NCBI GenBank assembly: GCA_002337385.1
Contig: DDFY01000010.1
Span: 15,191 to 79,190 of the forward strand
Origin: Erythrobacter sp. UBA1916
GTDB lineage: Bacteria; Pseudomonadota; Alphaproteobacteria; Sphingomonadales; Sphingomonadaceae
Direction: 5' to 3'
Length of the DNA stretch: 64,000 nucleotides
Part shown: positions 33,336 through 41,117 of the stretch, one piece after another
Position numbering within the stretch: position 1 is the first letter of the stretch
Layout of the letters: each line of letters starts with the position of its first letter
Notes under the pieces: generated by a model
Database searches by the model: none
Told to the model about the DNA's origin: nothing
What the model saw: only the letters and a program-made list of their open reading frames with translations
Translations under genes and position numbers: made by a program

Positions 33336-34625
33336 CTAGCGCGTGATCGACAGCGCGCCCGTGCCTTCGGTCACCTGCCAGCCGCGCGCCCGCAGGACGG
33401 CGGCGAAGTCCGACAGGCTGCCCGCGAAGGTAACGCGCAATACGGATGTGCCGCCGATAGCAGTGCTGGTGACCGCCGAAGCGCTGACACCCGGAGTGCC
33501 GCGCACGGCGCCAAGCGCTGCATCGAAGGCCGCGGCATCCGGCGTGGCGATTTGCACGGTGTAGCTCGTCGGAGTGGCAACGGCTGCGTCAGTCGGCTGG
33601 GCAACGGGGATGTCTACTGCATCGACTGCGGCTGCGGCATTCTCTGCCAAGGCAAGCTCCGCCGCTGCTTCGGCAGCTTCCGCAGCGCGCGCCTCTTCAA
33701 GCAACGCACGAATCTCGGGCGTCATCTCGAAGCCATCGAGCTCAAGCGTCGGATCGGGCCGCAACGCGCCCGAAGCGAGCGCACGGGTATAGATCTCATT
33801 GAACCGTTCAACCGCACGCACCAGCATCCGGGGCAGCTCGGCCTCGCTGTCGGCGCGCATGGTGAATTCGTCGAGGAAGCGATCGTCGGGGCCATAGCGC
33901 GCAGTGAAGGTGCCCACGACCGGGCCACCCGGCCACTCGTAACGCAGCTTGGCAATCGGCACGAGCACGTCAGCCGCGCCGAACTCGTCGAGCAGGTTGT
34001 TCCACCAGGCACGGCTGCGGCGCCCGGTCTGACCATAGGTCAGCAGCAGCGAATCGGAGCCGGAGCCGACGGGACGCACGTAATCGATAGCGCTGGAGCC
34101 GAACTGATACTCGGCCCAGGCGCGTTGCCACACGTTGCGCGTCTCAAACGTGGTTGCAGTGCCGCCACTTATCATCACCGGAATCAGCAGCATCGGCGCC
34201 GAACGCGCACGGGCCCCGCCCCCGCCGAGCAGCGCACCGGCGCGCTGGCGGTCAAAAATCACACCCAGCCGCGCAACATAACGGCGCGGACCGATATTCT
34301 CTTCCTCCACGACGATTGCCGAAACCAGCGACTCGAGTCGCGCATCGGGCAATTCGGGTCCGTCGACCTTCTCCCACGCCTTGCGGGTCGCTTCGAGCCA
34401 GCCCTTGGAGCGAGCATCGTCGGGATTGTCACCGCTGACGTTCACCTCGATCCCGTGCACCTCGATATCGGTGGAACTGGCAACCGGCGGAATGCCGCGA
34501 TCGCCCGAAACCTGCGCCATCAGCGCGGCTGCCAGCGCCAATGCAAAGGCGGCGACAAGGCCAAGCACGAGCCGCTTGTCGAGGCGCTGCATAAGGCTGG
34601 CGGGGAGGAGTGAGCGTGTCATCAT
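33336..34625 (-). CDS. Membrane-anchored DUF2066-like protein
   Basis: The ~429-residue protein has one N-terminal helix (LVLGLVAAFALALAAALMAQ) and an exported body. The early part EVHGIEVNVSGDNPDDARSKGWLEATRKAW, followed by ARLGVIFDRQRAGALLGGGG and MLLIPVM, resembles DUF2066. An Ala-rich linker precedes a C-terminal small domain (SYTVQIATPDAAAFDAALGAV...VLRVTFAGSLSDFAAVLRARGWQV) that may be ACT- or HMA-like. No function is known. Position between purM and hdaA supports the family call. ATG 34625 or 34622 is the start; neither has a clear binding site. Confidence 0.66.
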   Translation of the reverse strand: MMTRSLLPASLMQRLDKRLVLGLVAAFALALAAALMAQVSGDRGIPPVASSTDIEVHGIEVNVSGDNPDDARSKGWLEATRKAWEKVDGPELPDARLESLVSAIVVEEENIGPRRYVARLGVIFDRQRAGALLGGGGARARSAPMLLIPVMISGGTATTFETRNVWQRAWAEYQFGSSAIDYVRPVGSGSDSLLLTYGQTGRRSRAWWNNLLDEFGAADVLVPIAKLRYEWPGGPVVGTFTARYGPDDRFLDEFTMRADSEAELPRMLVRAVERFNEIYTRALASGALRPDPTLELDGFEMTPEIRALLEEARAAEAAEAAAELALAENAAAAVDAVDIPVAQPTDAAVATPTSYTVQIATPDAAAFDAALGAVRGTPGVSASAVTSTAIGGTSVLRVTFAGSLSDFAAVLRARGWQVTEGTGALSITR

Positions 34626-34696
34626 GGGGGAAATCGAGGGCCTTTTGCCCAAAGGTGAGTGGAAATCCAAGCGCGAAAGCTTATGGCATCGGCCCC

Positions 34697-35794
34697 ATGA
34701 GTTCAGAAAAGCCTTCCTACACCTATGCCCAAGCGGGCGTTTCCATCGCTGCGGGCAATGCCCTCGTCAAGGCTATCGGGCCTTTGGTCAAGGCCACGCG
34801 CCGCCCCGGAGCCGACGGCGAGATCGGCGGCTTCGGCGGTTTCTTCGACCCGCGCGCCGCCGGATACAGCGATCCGCTGCTAGTCGCCGCGAACGACGGC
34901 GTTGGCACCAAGCTCAAGCTCGCCATCGACAGCGGGCAGCACGACACGGTCGGAATCGATCTTGTCGCCATGTGCGTGAACGACCTGATCGTGCAGGGCG
35001 CAGAGCCGCTGTTCTTCCTCGACTACTTCGCCACCGGCAAGCTCGAGAACGGCGTGGCCGAGCGGGTGATCGCCGGGATTGCCGAGGGCTGCGTGCAGGC
35101 AGGCTGCGCCCTGATCGGCGGCGAGACGGCGGAAATGCCGGGCATGTACTCCGAGGGCGACTATGACCTCGCGGGCTTCTGCGTCGGCGCGGTGGAGCGC
35201 GGCGAGCAGCTCACCGGCGACAAGGTCGCCCCGGGCCACGTGCTGCTGGCGCTGAAAAGCTCAGGCGTCCACTCGAACGGCTATTCGCTGGTGCGGCGGC
35301 TGGCGGCGGACAAAGGCTGGCAGCTTGATGCGCCCGCCCCGTTTGATGCCTCCCGCCCGCTGATCGCAGCCTTGATGGAGCCTACCCGCATCTATGTGAA
35401 GGCCCTGCTGCCCGCCGTGCGCGCTGGTCTGATCGACGCGCTGGCCCATATCACCGGCGGCGGCCTGCTCGAAAATATCCCGCGCGTGCTGCCCGAAGGC
35501 GCGCGCGCCGTGGTCAATGCCGACGCCTGGGAGCAGCCCGCGCTGATGGCCTTCCTCCAGAGCGAGGGCAACATCGCACCGGGCGAAATGGCCCGCACCT
35601 TCAACTGCGGCACCGGCATGGTGCTGGCGGTCGATCCGGCGAAGCTCGATGCCGCCAAGGCCGCGCTTACCGAAGCCGGTGAAGAAGTGCTCGAAATCGG
35701 CGTGATCGAGGCTGGCCAGCGCGGCTGCACCGTGCGCGGATCGGCTGGCACCTGGGGCGCGGACGCAGACTGGGACGCGGGCCACGATGCCTGA
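34697..35794 (+). CDS. purM: AIR synthetase
   Basis: PurM cyclises FGAM to AIR with ATP. The 365-residue protein shows YAQAGVSIAAGNALV, GGFGGFFDP, VAANDGVGTKLKLAIDSGQHDTVGIDLVAMCVNDLIVQGAEPLFFLDYFATGKL, GGETAEMPGMY and ALKSSGVHSNGYSLVRRL. The chosen ATG at 34697 gives MSSEKPSYTYAQAGV. It overlaps purN by eight bases and is divergent from the DUF2066-like gene. Confidence 0.97.
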   Translation: MSSEKPSYTYAQAGVSIAAGNALVKAIGPLVKATRRPGADGEIGGFGGFFDPRAAGYSDPLLVAANDGVGTKLKLAIDSGQHDTVGIDLVAMCVNDLIVQGAEPLFFLDYFATGKLENGVAERVIAGIAEGCVQAGCALIGGETAEMPGMYSEGDYDLAGFCVGAVERGEQLTGDKVAPGHVLLALKSSGVHSNGYSLVRRLAADKGWQLDAPAPFDASRPLIAALMEPTRIYVKALLPAVRAGLIDALAHITGGGLLENIPRVLPEGARAVVNADAWEQPALMAFLQSEGNIAPGEMARTFNCGTGMVLAVDPAKLDAAKAALTEAGEEVLEIGVIEAGQRGCTVRGSAGTWGADADWDAGHDA

Positions 35795-36374
35795 GGCCAA
35801 TCGGCCCAAGGTCAAGGTCGCGGCGCTGCTGTCGGGCAACGGCACGACCATGTCGGCGCTCCACTATGCTTCGAAGCTGCCGGGCTGCCCCTATGAGATC
35901 GTGCTCGTGGCGAGCAACGTGCCCGATGCGCCGGGCCTGAAGATCGCTGCCGCCGAAGGCCTGCCGACCTTCGCGCTCGATCATCGCGGGATGGAGCGGC
36001 GCGCGCACGAACAGGCGATGGATGCAGCGCTGCGCGAATCGGGCGCCGAATACCTTGCCCTGTGCGGCTATATGCGCGTGCTGACCGAGGACTTCGTGTC
36101 CTGCTGGGAGGGCCGCATGGTCAACACCCATCCCTCGCTGCTGCCCAAGTACAAGGGGCTCGACACCCACGCCCGCGCCATCGCGGCGGGCGATGCCTTT
36201 GGCGGGTGCTCAGTCCACGTGGTGACGCCCGAACTCGACGGCGGGCCATTGCTCGGCCAGATGCCGGTGGCGATCCTGCCCGACGACACGGCCGAAAGCC
36301 TTGCACGCCGGGTGATTCTCGCCGAATACCAGCTCTATCCGCGCATGTTCGCAGACTACGTCGGGCGGTCCTGA
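35787..36374 (+). CDS. purN: GAR transformylase
   Basis: PurN formylates GAR using 10-formyl-THF. The 195-residue protein has AALLSGNGTTMSALHYA, the folate/substrate segment ALCGYMRVLTEDFVSCWEGRMVNTHPSLLPKYKG containing the catalytic Asn-His pair, and VTPELDGGPLLGQMPV with the catalytic Asp. Length is as usual. Its start lies inside the last codons of purM, indicating coupling. Confidence 0.96.
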   Translation: MPEANRPKVKVAALLSGNGTTMSALHYASKLPGCPYEIVLVASNVPDAPGLKIAAAEGLPTFALDHRGMERRAHEQAMDAALRESGAEYLALCGYMRVLTEDFVSCWEGRMVNTHPSLLPKYKGLDTHARAIAAGDAFGGCSVHVVTPELDGGPLLGQMPVAILPDDTAESLARRVILAEYQLYPRMFADYVGRS

Positions 36375-36378
36375 CCGC

Positions 36379-37581
36379 TTGGCCAGCACGCCCCCGCCCC
36401 GCCCTCACCTTTTGGCCCGCTCGCGCGCCTCGCGGCTGGCCGACCGCGCCATCGACGCGATCTGGCGCAACGGCCTACACCCCCGCCCGGCACTGGAGCC
36501 GGATGCATTGTGGGCCATCGGTGCCAATGGCTGCGCCCCTTCAGATGAGCACCAGGGCCGCAGCGCCGAGGATGTCGCCGATTTCCGGCTCCGTCTCGAT
36601 CTCCTGTGCCAGTCCCTGCGCGACGAGGCCGATCTTAACGCGCTCGGGCACACGATGGCCTATGGTCAGGTCACCGGGGCGATCCGCATGCGGCATCGGC
36701 TGGGTGCTCTGTGGCGCAGCAACCCCGGCATCGAGCACACCGAAATCGCCGCGCCGATCATCGTCGTCGGCCAGATGCGCGCAGGGACCACGCGGATGCA
36801 TCGCCTGCTCGCCGCCGACCCTGCCCATGCCGGGACGCCGTTCTACTGCGGAATGAACCCGGTGCGCGAACAGCCCGAGCTGCGACCGGTGAAGACCCGC
36901 ATCGGCATTGCCGTCGCGCGCAGCATCAACCCCTGGATCGACGTCCAGCACCCGTTCGGCGCAACGCTCGTTGATGAAGAACTGCCCTGGCTCTCCTACG
37001 CGCTGTCGCCAGCGGCGCTGGAGGCACAGTATCGCATTCCCGCCTTCGTCGCCTTTAGCGAGGCGCGCGATCCCGCACCGGTCTATCGTGAGTTTGCCCG
37101 CCTCCTGCGCTCTGACGCGGCGCAGATGGGCAATACGGCGCGCCCGCGGGTGCTCAAGTGCCCGCAATATGCCGAAGACCTGCGCGCGCTGCTCGCGCAG
37201 TTTCCCGATGCGCGGGTGGTCGTTACCCGGCGTTGCAGCGATCAGGTGCTGGCGAGCACGATGTCGGTGGTGGCCGGACAGATGGCTTACCAATCCGACC
37301 GGGTGGATCTCGCCGAGGTCGAGGCCGAATGGCGTCGCAAGCTAGCCCTGCGCGAAGAGCGTATGTTGGCAGCGCTGGCAGACTTTGCCGGCCCGGTGGC
37401 CGAGGTCGGGTTCGAGGCCCTCAACGCGGACTGGGAGGGCGAAATCGCGCACGTCTACCGCAAGCTGGACCTGTCGCTCAGCGATGCGGCACTGGCGGCG
37501 ATGCGGGCCGAGCAGGGGCGAGCCAAGACCAGCCCCCACCACGGACACCGCGCCGTCTATCAACCCGCAAGGGTCGCTTAG
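36379..37581 (+). CDS. Sulfotransferase-family protein
   Basis: The 400-residue protein has the PAPS phosphosulfate-binding-like loop IIVVGQMRAGTTRMHRLLAADP near residues 125-146, and later RPRVLKCPQYAEDLRALLAQFPDARVVVTRRCSDQVLAS, where the Arg/Ser pair resembles the 3'-phosphate loop. Such proteins transfer sulfate to lipids, glycans or small molecules; the acceptor is unknown. It starts at a TTG four bases after the purN stop and so may be read with purMN. Its stop interlocks with the tail-to-tail YdcH-like gene. Confidence 0.8.
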   Translation: MASTPPPRPHLLARSRASRLADRAIDAIWRNGLHPRPALEPDALWAIGANGCAPSDEHQGRSAEDVADFRLRLDLLCQSLRDEADLNALGHTMAYGQVTGAIRMRHRLGALWRSNPGIEHTEIAAPIIVVGQMRAGTTRMHRLLAADPAHAGTPFYCGMNPVREQPELRPVKTRIGIAVARSINPWIDVQHPFGATLVDEELPWLSYALSPAALEAQYRIPAFVAFSEARDPAPVYREFARLLRSDAAQMGNTARPRVLKCPQYAEDLRALLAQFPDARVVVTRRCSDQVLASTMSVVAGQMAYQSDRVDLAEVEAEWRRKLALREERMLAALADFAGPVAEVGFEALNADWEGEIAHVYRKLDLSLSDAALAAMRAEQGRAKTSPHHGHRAVYQPARVA

Positions 37582-37829
37582 GCCGCTTCGCGGGCCTTCG
37601 TCACAATCACCGACAGCTGGTCAATCAAGCCAAGCCGCTGCTTCTTGAGCGCTTCGACACGATCGTCAGAGGCGGCATCGACTTCGCTCTCGATGCGGTG
37701 AATCTCGCGGTTCACCTCGTGATACTCGTCGGCCAGACGGGCAAAGTGCGCGTCGGTCAGCTTGAGCTGGTGCAGCAGTTCGCCGTCATTGGGAAATTCT
37801 GCGGCGAGTTCGTGCGGGGTATGGCTCAT
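37578..37829 (-). CDS. YdcH-family small protein (DUF465)
   Basis: The 83-residue acidic protein is nearly all helix and matches the DUF465 pattern ELLHQLKLTDAHFARLADEYHEVNREIHRIESE followed by LKKQRLGLIDQLSVIVTKAR. Function is unknown. AGGAG lies seven bases before ATG 37829, so the longer frame was rejected. It lies downstream of ndk behind a terminator. Confidence 0.87.
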   Translation of the reverse strand: MSHTPHELAAEFPNDGELLHQLKLTDAHFARLADEYHEVNREIHRIESEVDAASDDRVEALKKQRLGLIDQLSVIVTKAREAA

Positions 37830-37904
37830 TGGGGCATCTCCTGTTGTTATGCTTTGCGAGGCTTGCCCCGAGGGCATTCACAATACCTTGCTCTCGATCA
37901 AACA

Positions 37905-37936
37905 AAAGCCCCGCCGGATCGCTCCGGCGGGGCTTT
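37905..37936. terminator. Terminator downstream of ndk
   Basis: A perfect 14-bp stem (aaagccccgccgga / tccggcggggcttt) closes a tcgc loop. Read on the minus strand, it is followed by cttttgttt, so it ends ndk transcription 37 bases after its stop. Confidence 0.9.
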
Positions 37937-37972
37937 GTTTTCAGCGCGCTCGCTCTTCGCCAGCGCAACCAA

Positions 37973-38395
<423 letters not shown>

Positions 38396-38480
38396 GGAAT
38401 GTTCCTTCGCGAAAGTTGGTTTATATCTCTTTCGCGCGCGCCCCTAGCCGCAAGCACGGCACGGGGCAAGCGTGTGCGGC

Positions 38481-38975
38481 TCAGCTCTTGGTGCCAATGG
38501 TGAGCGTGGCGCTGGTTCCACCATCATCGCCGGGCGAGGCATTGATCGAGAACACCAGTCCGTCGCCGCTCTCGCCCGAGACGATCTGGGCCTCGTTAGC
38601 CTTCATCTCCATCTTGATCTCGATGCCCGCCGCTTCCGCTTCCTTGCGGTAGAAAGCGACGATCTCTTCAGGCTCGGCGCTGCTTTGGAGCTGCACCAGC
38701 GCACCGCTCCCGCTGCCCGCCGAAACATTGGTGCTGGAGACGACCTTGGCGCCGGGATAGAGCGTGAAACCGTCGGGCAGGCTGGATGCGGCACCCTCGC
38801 CGCTCTGGATCGTAACCGTCTCACCATCGGCATTGGTGATGGTGGCATTGACCTCGCCGCTATCCTGATCGACGTCATAGGCGACCTCGCCATCCTCGGT
38901 CTCGATCGTATCCGAATCGTCCGATCCGCAGGCGGTGAGTGCCAGAACTGCGGCCGAAATCACAACTGCACGCAT
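38481..38975 (-). CDS. Hypothetical lipoprotein
   Basis: The 164-residue protein has signal MRAVVISAAVLALTAC, with lipobox LTAC and Cys16. An acidic Asp/Glu/Gly/Ser-rich first half follows. The second half, with PEEIVAFYRKEAEAAGI, is reminiscent of short domains in other sphingomonad lipoproteins, but I do not recognise a family. GAGGGG lies ahead of the ATG. It is 85 bases upstream of ndk, on the same strand. Confidence 0.78.
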   Translation of the reverse strand: MRAVVISAAVLALTACGSDDSDTIETEDGEVAYDVDQDSGEVNATITNADGETVTIQSGEGAASSLPDGFTLYPGAKVVSSTNVSAGSGSGALVQLQSSAEPEEIVAFYRKEAEAAGIEIKMEMKANEAQIVSGESGDGLVFSINASPGDDGGTSATLTIGTKS

Positions 38976-39022
38976 TGCTAAGATCCCCTCGAAATCCTCA
39001 ATCCTCTGCCTGACCTAATCCA

Positions 39023-39448
39023 TCACGCTTGCTTGATCCAGCGTCCCGCCTCCTGCCGCCAGAAATTGCGCTCCACCCCTTCCTGCTCGCCCAGCCTGCG
39101 CCAGGTGTCGCGCGCTCCGGCGCGGCTGTTATCGTCGAACAGGAGGAATGCCCGAGCAAAGCCCAGCGCCTCTTCGCGCCATAGGCCATCGGCGATCAGC
39201 ACAAAGCGCGCACCATTGGCCGCCGCGCAGTCGGGCGCCAGCAGGATCGGCTGACGCTCGGCGTGCGGATGATCGGCGCGGCCATGGGCGAGGAAGTCCT
39301 GCGGGAATTCCTCCCACAACGCGCGGTCCATCGCCTCGCCTGCGCCGACCACCAGCAGCAGCTCGCCCGCGTTAAGCGTGGCGCGAGCGAGCTGCGCAGT
39401 GGCCTGTTCGGCGCTGGCCGATTCGAGCAGGTAGAAGTCGACGCGCAT
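39023..39448 (-). CDS. holC: DNA polymerase III subunit chi
   Basis: Chi links the clamp loader to SSB. The 141-residue protein starts MRVDFYLLESASAEQATAQLA, followed by GEAMDRALWEEFPQDFLAHG and RFVLIADGLWREEALGFARAFLLFD, which fit HolC. ATG 39448 is used; a longer frame upstream is not conserved. It is downstream of pepA on the same strand; the 100-base gap contains an 18-base direct repeat. Confidence 0.9.
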   Translation of the reverse strand: MRVDFYLLESASAEQATAQLARATLNAGELLLVVGAGEAMDRALWEEFPQDFLAHGRADHPHAERQPILLAPDCAAANGARFVLIADGLWREEALGFARAFLLFDDNSRAGARDTWRRLGEQEGVERNFWRQEAGRWIKQA

Positions 39449-39468
39449 GACTCTTTTTCGCCCTAACG

Positions 39469-39522
39469 CTGCGCTGCTTGAGGGCAGAGGCGTTCGCCCC
39501 ACCACTGCGCAGCTTGAGGGCA
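39469..39522. repeat. Direct repeat between pepA and holC
   Basis: The words ctgcgctgcttgagggca (39469-39486) and ctgcgcagcttgagggca (39505-39522) differ at one base and are 36 bases apart. Each has a gccc/gggc capacity to pair locally. They lie in the region between pepA and the holC start and may be an operator or a duplication. Confidence 0.5.
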
Positions 39523-39548
39523 AATCAGGAAATGCGCCCGGAAGTGCA

Positions 39549-41009
39549 TCACCCCTCGGCGGTGTCGCGCACGAAGCGGTCGATCAGGCGCACGCCATAG
39601 CCGGTCGCGCCCTTGTCCCAGGTCGCCCCGGGCTTGTCGGCCCAGGCCATGCCCGCGATGTCGCAGTGCGCCCAGTTCACCCCGTCCTCGATGTAGCGCT
39701 GGAGATACTGGGCCGCGGTGATCGACCCCGCCATGCGTGTGCCGACATTCTTCATATCGGCAATGGCGCTGTCGAGCAGACGATCATATGCAGGCGAAAG
39801 CGGGAAGCGCCACAGCTTGTCGCCGCTGGCCGTGCCCGCCGCGAGCAGCCCATTAGCCAGGTCGTCCGAATTCGAGAACAGGCCCGCGTGCTCGGAGCCA
39901 AGCGAAATCAGGATGGCGCCCGTAAGCGTGGCGAGATCGACCACGGTCTTGGGCTTGAACTCACGCTGCACCCAGGTCAGCGCGTCGCACAGCACGAGGC
40001 GGCCTTCAGCGTCGGTGTTGATCACCTCGACCGTCTGCCCGCTCATCGTGGTGACCACGTCGCCGGGACGCTGAGCATTGCCGTCGGGCATGTTCTCAAC
40101 CAGGCCGCACACGCCGACCACATTGGCCTTGGCCTTGCGGCCTGCCAGCGCGACCATCGCGCCCGCCACGGCGCCAGCGCCGCCCATGTCCCATTTCATG
40201 TCTTCCATGCCCGCGGCAGGCTTGATCGAGATGCCGCCGGTGTCGAAGGTCACGCCCTTGCCCACGAACACGGTCGGAGCATCGCCCGCCTTGCCGCCGT
40301 TCCACTTCATCACCAGCAGCTGCCCCTCGCGCACCGAGCCCTGGCTCACACCGAGCAGCGCGCCCATGCCGAGCTTTTCCATTTCGGCTTCGCCCAGCAC
40401 TTCGATTTCAACGCCGGTGCCCGCCAGCCGCTCGCGGCAGCGTTCAACGAAGCTTTCGGGATAGATGACGTTCGCCGGTTCGCTAACCAGCTCGCGGGTG
40501 AACTCGACCCCGCGCGCCAAAGCTTCAGCCTCGTTCCAGGCAGCTTCGGCCCCTTCGGGCGCGCCAACCACCACCACCTCAGCCAGAGTCGGCTTCTGCT
40601 CGTCGCGCAGCTTGGTACGGTAGGTGTCCCAACGCCATGCCCGCAGCCGGAGGCCGAGCAGGACGGCGGCAACCTCGGCTGCACTCAGCGAACCGTCACG
40701 GCAATCGAGCGCGAGCGCGGTTTCGCCTGAAGTGAGGAACTTGGTCGTAAGCGCCGCGCCAGCCTTCTCAAGCTGAGGCAGGCGTTCGCTGCCTTTCTCG
40801 CCGGCACCGGCCAGAGCAAGGCGCACCGGGCCGTTGTCGCCCTCGTAAAACCCTTCGAAAGTCTGCCCGGCCTTGCCGCTGAACCGGGAGGCCTCTGCCC
40901 CGCTGGCAATGATCGCGGGCAGATCGCCCGGCAGATCGCCTTTCGCTACGACGCGCGCAACCAGGCGCGGGGAATTGGCATCAAAGGCTGGGCTAAAGGC
41001 AATTTTCAT
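39549..41009 (-). CDS. pepA: Leucyl aminopeptidase
   Basis: PepA is a hexameric dimetal aminopeptidase that also binds DNA in some bacteria. The 486-residue protein has GKGVTFDTGGISIKPAAGM, MKWDMGGAGAVAGAMVAL and the signature VINTDAEGRLVLCDAL, which carry most metal ligands, then ATLTGAILISLG. GGAG lies five bases before ATG 41009. The upstream part of the longer frame overlaps the lptD region and is not conserved. It is divergent from lptD. Confidence 0.96.
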   Translation of the reverse strand: MKIAFSPAFDANSPRLVARVVAKGDLPGDLPAIIASGAEASRFSGKAGQTFEGFYEGDNGPVRLALAGAGEKGSERLPQLEKAGAALTTKFLTSGETALALDCRDGSLSAAEVAAVLLGLRLRAWRWDTYRTKLRDEQKPTLAEVVVVGAPEGAEAAWNEAEALARGVEFTRELVSEPANVIYPESFVERCRERLAGTGVEIEVLGEAEMEKLGMGALLGVSQGSVREGQLLVMKWNGGKAGDAPTVFVGKGVTFDTGGISIKPAAGMEDMKWDMGGAGAVAGAMVALAGRKAKANVVGVCGLVENMPDGNAQRPGDVVTTMSGQTVEVINTDAEGRLVLCDALTWVQREFKPKTVVDLATLTGAILISLGSEHAGLFSNSDDLANGLLAAGTASGDKLWRFPLSPAYDRLLDSAIADMKNVGTRMAGSITAAQYLQRYIEDGVNWAHCDIAGMAWADKPGATWDKGATGYGVRLIDRFVRDTAEG

Positions 41010-41117
41010 GGTCACTCCGGTCATGCTGGTGCGATCGGGGCACAGCGTCGACAAGTCGAACACGCCGCGATCAAGCTGGCGTTGCGAATTAGGATCGCAC
41101 AGTGCAATAGGCAAGCC

